From positions 50,741,877-50,805,876 of the forward strand of contig OV121081.1 of NCBI GenBank assembly GCA_921293015.1: DNA of 64,000 nt, written 5' to 3'. Positions 47,901 to 56,900 of this stretch are shown here, piece after piece. The stretch's first letter is position 1, and every line of letters starts with the position of its first letter. The position numbers and the translations under genes were made by a program. Below the pieces are notes generated by a model. It did no database searches. It saw only the letters and a list, made by a program, of their open reading frames with translations, and was not told the origin of the DNA. Source of the stretch: Phorcus lineatus. Its lineage: Eukaryota > Mollusca > Gastropoda > Trochida > Trochidae.

Positions 47901-50900
47901 CACTTGGACAATAAAGAAGTTGACTATCGATAAAAACTCGTTGGTATTCATCTTGCTACCTGTGTCCATCTCTTGCTATAACCTCATTGTTTGTCTACCG
48001 ATGTACATCACTTACTTCTGGCTTGAATTCCTATTTTACGCCTTCAACGATCGGCCAAATATTTTGCGTAATTGCTTCTGTTTATTGTTTTTCTTGATAA
48101 TTATATATATGTTCACCCCTTTACGTCTAATCAGTTTCCTTCGACAACAACAAAAAGATGTTGGAACATTCTCAGAATTAAGAGTGAGTGAGTGAGTGAG
48201 TTGGGGGTTTAACGTGCTTTGAACAATATTTCAGTTATTAAACACGTCCATCCAAAAGAGAGTGGACAGATCAGGGAGAAAGGGATCGAAAGGATGAGGT
48301 AAAAGACGGAAAGAAAGGCATAGTGAGAGATAGACAACAGGTTTTAGAAGGACTCAAATTTAGTCTGGCTTCTACCCGTCGACCTGTCCAGCTTGGGTGT
48401 CCCTACCAGGAACATGTAAGCTCCAGCTGGCATAGCTCTTGGGGTCTCTGAAGCACGCAAACCACCACACCACGATAAGGTATTGAGAATTAAGAAGTTG
48501 TCCTTCATTACATTCGTTTTGATCTGATTTCTAACTTTTTAAGACTTTACATAAAGGAGTTAAGTCTTCACCTTCACGCTTGTCGTAAACGAGAGGTTGA
48601 TGAAAATATTGCCAGTAAAACTAATTTCCACAGGTTATAAGCCGCCAATTTTGCACACTTACACAATTAGAAAAGTTTGGTAGTGTAAGGTCGGATAGGT
48701 AAAAACGTGTAGGTCTGGATAGAAAAGTGTAAGGTATGGTAGTAGAAAAGGAGAACAACCATTTATTGTGAAAATCAGGATGTTTCGAAGTACATTTTTA
48801 TGCTCATTCCTGCATCGGTTGTTTTCCAGAAATATCTTGCTTTATATATGTATACCGCTTTTAAATGCGCTTCAAAAAGTAGTGTAGGTTGGTGAAGGGA
48901 TGAGAGAAGTAGTATAGTTTGGTGTAGGGTAGTGTATTTCAGGGTAGCGTAATGTTTAAAGATCGACTAAAATGACCCATTGCAACTTTCGTGATTCATA
49001 AGATATGTATTCTAATTTGCCAGTAACTTGAGTTTAAATTTTGAAATCGACCGATAAACAACTTCAATACGGCTTTTTCGAATCACCAGCTAATTAGCAC
49101 CAGTGAACAGAAATGAACTGGCCCGTGGTCACTGAGGCGTGTCCTACCGCGTGACGTGCTAGTCGGCGGAAGTATAACCTCCTTAATGAAAAAACAACAG
49201 GACATCTCACAGTCTTAACAACTGTTTAAACATATCTAAAGTCATGAAAAAATTGATGTTACATGTACATTATTTTTATTGTTCCAAGCGAAAGACAGTG
49301 TTTTAATATGATGCTATGCGCACTATTCCATAGCATGTGTACATCAATTAAGACGTCTGCCAAATGTTGTCACAACAATCAGACTGGTTTAAATAGTCTT
49401 ATTTTTTATGACACACAGGTGGCCGTTTTGTAATCCTATCGCATTCAATTTCAATTTTTGATTTAATGGTCTCTAATTATACCTTTACTTAGTTTATTGT
49501 CACGGCGTCCAGTCATTTGAACCAATGGACTTGTAGAATATATACTCAACCAATAAATTAAGAGAAGGAGATTTGGCTCATGCACTTCTACGGACATTTA
49601 AAAAAGTACATGTTGTGAACGGGTACCAACATTCTTTGGGATTACATAGGATGTTTCTAACTGTTGCGCCAGGTATGTTTTCATGTCATTGATTGTTCAA
49701 TACTTGGAAGACAGAGATATTGCAACACGGTGTGAGATATTATACTAGATAAGAATAAAATATGTGTTAGTTTAATACAAACGAATAATCCACTAAATAC
49801 TAAGTTGTCATGAAAGTGGAGTGAAACAAAATTATTTTTTCTATAGTAAACATTAAAAAAAGTTTCTACATTCTCTCCCGTTTATTAAAAAAACCTTCAT
49901 TTTTTCGAGACAATTTAGAACTTCATATCGATAAATACATGTTGTAAAACTACGTGATATCCCGTAGTAATGGATCTCTCACCGACCAAGTTCTTAAACT
50001 TTTTCATATAAACCCACCCCAGAAAACCGCATCCAAGGATTTTCACAGTAAAATCAAGGTGGATTTGACGACTGAGAGGGAAAGTTGATATCATGAAGCA
50101 GTTACATATCGTATTTTGGAATTCTTTTGGTCACGCTATTGCCTCTATTTTGCTGTGGAATTAGCTTAAAAATACAGAGAAAATCAAAGGGCTAGACTTT
50201 CAGCTGACGACTAGCACGTCACACTGGGCGTGGCTTCGAGTCATGCTTCGGTGATTTTGTCTAAGCGTTCGCCAGTCTCATTAGGCGGTTATCCAAAACA
50301 GGGGTATAAAAGGTCTCATAGTAGTTGAATTAAAGCGTATACTACTACTTTATCACTTTTTGGCTCTATTGAATCTTATAAGTGAAACGAATACAGATAC
50401 TAATTTGTAATAATCAAATTCATGCGTTACTTCTCCTCTTTAATAGGATAGGGTCATATAATGTAGCAAGGGGTAGAGTGAGCAAGGGTAGTTTAAGGTA
50501 GGTTAGAATAGTTTGATGTACGGTAGTTGGATCGGATAGGGTAATGTAGTGTAGGATGTTATAAGCTCGGGTAGAATAGGGTAAATGCAATGTTGAATGT
50601 GAAGAGCGAGGAAGAAATAGTTTAGCTAGGGTGAAATAGATTGAAATAGGTTAGTATAAAGTGCTATAGTATTTCATAGTAACCCAGGATCGGTTAGTAG
50701 TAGGTCTTACGCCCTTGATATTCCCCTAAAGACAGCAAGTATTAAGCAGTTATTTCGTTTAGCAATCATTCTGAAGGTCATCAAGGTCAACAAACGGATT
50801 AGTGCCGCCTTTCACAGTCACCACCATTTCTCTGTGTGCTCTTCAATTATCAAAGGAAGAAATAGTTTTAGCTAGGGTGAAATAGATTGAAATAGGTTAG

Positions 50901-53900
50901 TATAAAGTGCTATAGTATTTCATAGTAACCCAGGATCGGTTAGTAGTAGGTCTTACGCCCTTGATATTCCCCTAAAGACAGCAAGTATTAAGCAGTTATT
51001 TCGTTTAGCAATTATTCTGAAGGTCATCAAGGTCAACAAACGGATTAGTGCCGCCTTTCATAGTCACCACCATTTCTCTGTGTGCTCTTCAATTATCAAA
51101 GGAAGAAATAGTTTTAGCTAGGGTGAAATAGATTGAAATAGGTTAGTATAAAGTGCTATAGTATTTCATAGTAACCCAGGATCGGTTAGTAGTAGGTCTT
51201 ACGCCCTTGATATTCCCCTAAAGACAGCAAGTATTAAGCAGTTATTTCGTTTAGCAATTATTCTGAAGGTCATCATGGTCAACAAACGGATTAGTGCCGC
51301 CTTTCATAGTCACCACCATTTCTCTGTGTGCTCTTCAATTATCAAAATTTCCCCCGTAACACTTCATTCTCATTCCTATGCATTCCATTAGTTCTTTTTG
51401 CTTTTGGTCGTTAACCTCGAGCTCCATGTGTATTGAAAGATTCTTATTTTTCCGAAAGGTATTTCGAAATAGTTTGAAACCTTTATTGTTGGAGGTCAAT
51501 CCACCGACGTCCTTGATTACCGCAACTCTCCACAGCTCAGTACGGGGATGTTTACAGAATATCTTACATTCTCATTTCACATCTATGCTACTTGCGGAGG
51601 TCCGAAGATTGAATTCTTCGGCAGAGCGGAAAATTTGACGCAATCCTACGGAAACGTGTTGTGCACACTTTTCGGAATACTTTCGGAAGTATCACTGATA
51701 CTTCGTTAACAATACATGAAAAATACGACACAACAATGTCGAAGCGGTGAAAGAAACCACCCAATACTATGGAACAACGTGCCTCAGATTGTCACGAAAA
51801 TGTTGGAAAATGTTTCAATTCAGTCTTGGCAATGACGGAAAATTCACAGAATAACTGCTAATGCTGAATACTTGCATTGGACGTTCGGTAGCAGTATTTG
51901 TGTTAGTAAAGCAGTTGAAGATGACAGTGCTGGCAGGAGACCCAAAAATGAAGAAGAACAACAACTGATAAACTGTGCGAAAGGACACTAAATGAAGAGT
52001 GAATAACAGTTCTTTGCCGCACATAATCTGATGTTACTTTTGCAAGTCTTCCCTGGGGGAGGCAAATGGAGGAAACATACTGAATGACTGCAGATTGAAC
52101 GTATTGCCCTTCGATTGTCGGTGCAATAAAACATTCAGGCTAGTAACACTATTATTTTGATTTCCAAAGGTCATTAAAATCAAGACTACTCTTGTGTATA
52201 AGACCAAATTATGTATTTATTAGTTTAAGCATAGCCATATCCATATCCATTCAAGGAAAAAAGACTATAAACAAGAAAATGCCTGTCATATGAGAATGTT
52301 CCACGTGTGTATAAGTGAACGTTAAAGATATTATATCCCAGTTTTGTATCCCACTTCAATCCCGAGTTTAATAAAGACAATACATTCAAGTAAATAAAAC
52401 ACCAAACAGAGTTTCGATTCGTCCTTTAATTAAAAAGATATAACGGTCCAAAGTGCGTAGAAATTGGCCACTTCGAAAGCCCAATGAAAAAAGTCCCTAG
52501 AGTGGCCTGAGCTTTCATTTGGCTGATGTGACGTAATAGACAGGACTCGCTTCGCGATTGTTCGTAAACAAGTATATATCGATGCAGATATGGGTCGCAT
52601 TCGTCTACGTTTTCATTGAGAATGAGACATGCCTTCTTCATGCGTTGCTGCCAACTGCATCAGTTTCCGAAGGATCATGTCCAATTCGCGAATTGGACAA
52701 AGTTTGTTAGTCAGAAAAGAGCGAAGTGGAGTCCCAATGACAGGTCTGTCATCTGCTCCGATCATTTCATAGAGGACTGTTATGATCTTTCCTACGATTT
52801 CAAAACGGACTTTGGACTTCCCACAAAGGAAAAGACTCGTCAAAAATGCCGTACCAACAGTTAATAAACAGATAAAGATGAAAATAGGCCCGCTACCCGT
52901 CTGTCAAGCGGAATATGACAATAAACCACATCGGAAGAGAAAACGGACGGAATACTTTGAGAAGAGGGAACGAAAGAGGGTAAGGAACTTGAAAGATTGG
53001 CTCATTCAAAATTCTATCCAGGGGGAGGTGGGATAAATAATCATGAAACTTTTGGGGAGTTGACTTTAGTTGATGATTTTGCAGACGAATGTTGAGTTTT
53101 TATCTGCAGTATGAATTAATGTCTCTAAGGATTAGTCGCAGAAATTATTAATTCTAACCCCAACAATTGTTTACATTTTTTGTATTTGATTACATATAGA
53201 ATTGAAAAATTAATCGAGTTGAACTAAATAGTTATTTAAAAAAAATTAATAATTTATAACCTATTTGATATTGATATACATTGCAGTATGAAATAATATA
53301 TTTAGTAATACAGATTTGTTGATATATTTACATGTGTCACGTGGAATGACAAACCTAATTACCTTCATAAAGTTTCAATAAAGTCTGTTGATCATGTGTG
53401 AGGATAAGTTAGATAACTAATCAGTGTCTTATGTATTACCTTTTAGAAATGTGCCAGGTGCTGAGGTAATTAAGTTTATTGCTTAATTGCCATAATGTAC
53501 AGGTGTGCGGCATTTCATGTAGACTGTTAGGTAATAACTTTATGATTATATTGTCTGGTGTGAAAAAGTAGTGTTAGGTAATTAAAAACCTCTCTCTGGT
53601 AAAATACCGGTACTAAAGTACCGAAGGAAATTGAAATAATATGCTTTTCAGCGTTAATATTTTCATTTGGTTGAAATACTTAAACCTGAAAAAAAAATTC
53701 ATATTTACAATACATTTCCAAGCAGGCTTTAACTTACATCACAATCAGCAATAAATGTTGTGTTATTATTGACAAAATTGGCCCACGTCACTCTAGATTA
53801 GTACCACACTCTTTATCTCAAACACAGACCATTTACTCACACAAAACAACAATAATATGTATCCTTACTATGCAAAATACATTAGTACGTAAGTTTAAGT

Positions 53901-56900
53901 TTTTATGAAGGTGGCGAATCGCGAATCAAGAGGTACATTTACTTAACACATAAAGAATTTGATCTTCATTATCAGCTGGTTCATAAGCCCAAAAAACAGC
54001 TGTTTGGAACCGTCGTATCCTATTCCGAGATCCGGAAGTTGCCGACAGGCAGTCCATCAAAAGCGAGATCTCAGTCATTCAAAGCAGAAACACGGAGTTA
54101 CGATATTGAGTTGACACTATAAAATGGCACAAAGTAGTAACAAATATTCTACATATACAATGGTCAATCTACTACACAGGGGGATAGTCGATTTGTCTAG
54201 ATGTTCAAAAAAAACCCAGTCAAAATGGCGGCAGATATCAGTTTGGGTTCACTCGATCGGCATTATCGGAGATTAACAACCCAAACAAATAACAAGTCAA
54301 TTAATGTCAAACAGAATATGTCGATGTATTGATATTAATAGCTTTGGTGACTTAGGGGCTTTTTATAAGTACAAACAGTGAAATATATACGTTCACGACC
54401 GCTGGAATCTGTATTGTAAACAATGACACAGATCAGCCAGTCGTTAACGAGTCCTGTCTATGTCGTCACAACTCCCCTAGCACCTGATTGGCTAATAAAA
54501 CGTTTGGCGTCTGTTTTCCGGAAGTGTTTATAAAACACGTTTTTTTCTGCTTTTTTCAGGTGGATGTGAACCTAAATAGTTCTTGATATTTATTCTTAAC
54601 CATGTTATGAAGTATTTCCGCTAATCGTACCCCCTAAGTGGATATATTATCTTTAAACATACTAATATTTCTTTCCCGAAGGTAAATGTTGTGCAACTGT
54701 TAACAGATTTATCTCACGCAACACGTTGATTATAAACAAAATTCCATGTTAGAAACATTTTGAGAACATCTAAAACCCATAACGCGAAATTCACGTAAGA
54801 GAATGTGTAGAAGCAATGTGTATTAATGTTAATTAGTGGGCAAATATTTTTTCATTTTTTGTCATTTTTTGGAGATCATCATCATACCAAGGCAGAGTGA
54901 TGTGAACTCGTAATGTCGCCATAGGTCGAGTTTGTAGGCATTTAGGTATTCCTCTGAGTGCAATTTCAGACCACTAGCACCCAAATCGCCCAGTATTTCA
55001 AAGTGAGCCTAGGACGAATGCATCCAGGCCACTCTCTTTCCTCAAGTGTATGAACTGAATATTCAAACAGGAAGGCTAGTTTAACCATCTGTTTTTAGAC
55101 ACCGTCAACTGGGCACTCACGAAATTGAACGATATAAACTTAAGGAAAGCCTCTGTCAGTGATAAAATGTGGTTAAGTCTACAACAGCGAGACGCAATAC
55201 AACAATATGACACTTGTTCAGTTTGAAACTTTCAGTCGAAAATTCAACAAACGTGATTAACACATTGTTGTTTTTTTATGACATTGGTTATTCAGCATAC
55301 AAAGTTCTGTTTTGTGGTGGTTCAAGGGGGTTTGACAGTAAATAGGTATATAGAAAACATGTTCCGATTATTAACTGTCATCATTATTGATTCAGCTCGA
55401 TTGCACTAATTCACCACTATGCACCATGGTACGTTATCTTGTACATTCTAACGTCAAACCTTGTACTGACCTTCCCAGACATCAGATCTAAACCTCATTT
55501 CAGCACCAATGGAATGAATTTGAACGTCCATTAATTGACGGAAGTATGCACAGTAAGCATTGCTGCAGATGGTAGCCATATCGGTACTGACATTTATGTC
55601 GTCATGTGGGCTAATGGCAAAATAATTTAACAAGCTAACTCTTTGTCCAGAGGCATGTGAATTCTTGAGACTTAAATTATATAATTTATTGTCTCAATCT
55701 AACACAATAATTCTTTGAAATTTGGCGTTTGCGTTTTGTTATTTCAAATCGGATTCTTGAAATTTACATAATATTTTACCCAATGGGTGAAATAGTTAAG
55801 TCCTCCTTTAATGATAATGCTTTAAATCGTCAACATAGAAAACAAAGGTATTAGGGGAAAAGAGCTATCTATAACACAAACGATTACCTGTTCTTAGTAT
55901 CGGCAACAATTCCTCGAGGTTTGTCCAGCCTCGTGTTGATAATAACTTTATTGTCGAAGTTGTCCATCTCCACTCTTCCTATGACGTTGTTGCCGTTGTC
56001 TGTGTAGAACACTTGACGAGTTTTTTCGTCAAGAGTTAGGCCTTCAGGGCTAGATGCTGGAAACGTTTGACAATATGCATATTATCATATGTTAGAAAAG
56101 AAAAACTCTAATTGAACACAACTTTTTCAGGGATTTCTATTGAATTTAAGTGTGCCTAAACATTAAATTATACAGATTCAACGACGCATGACTTTATATG
56201 AGCTTTGACCGCAATTCTGTAACCGAAACGCATGCCTATCTTTCAACAAATGGTTTTATTACATCCCTAAAAAGCCGTTTGATATTATAAATTGAAGAAA
56301 TGAAGTGTCCACATTTCACAGAAAATGAGTCGATTCGAATATTCATCACATGCAAATTTTATTACAATTACATATTTTCAAGGAAAACAAGTTATGGTCT
56401 TATTTGAAAATATTATATCCACAGAGGGGGTACGATTAGCGGAAATAATTCATAAAACATGTTAGGAATGAATATCAACAACTGTTTAAGTTCACATCCA
56501 CCTGAAAATAGTAGAAAAAACATGTTTTATAAAAAGACTTCCGGAAAACAGACGCCAAACGTTTTATTAGCAAATCAGGTGCTAGGGGGGACGTTACGAC
56601 AAAGACAGGACTCGCTTACGACTGGCTGTTCTGTGTCATTATTTACATTATAGATTCCAGCGGTCGTGAACGCATATATTTTCACTGATAAAATAAATAT
56701 ATAAAAAAAGCACCTAAGTCACCAAAGCTATTTAAGAGCCAGTCCGTGAGTTGTTGGAGTCATATATGCCAAACTTAATCAATGGTGTCATTTGATCGCG
56801 AAGTATCAACTTTTACCAAAAAGACACGCTTTAAAGCTTGTTGGGTTTTTTACAGTGACAATATGAAGGTAGAACATCGCAATTATGATCGACAGTGGCG

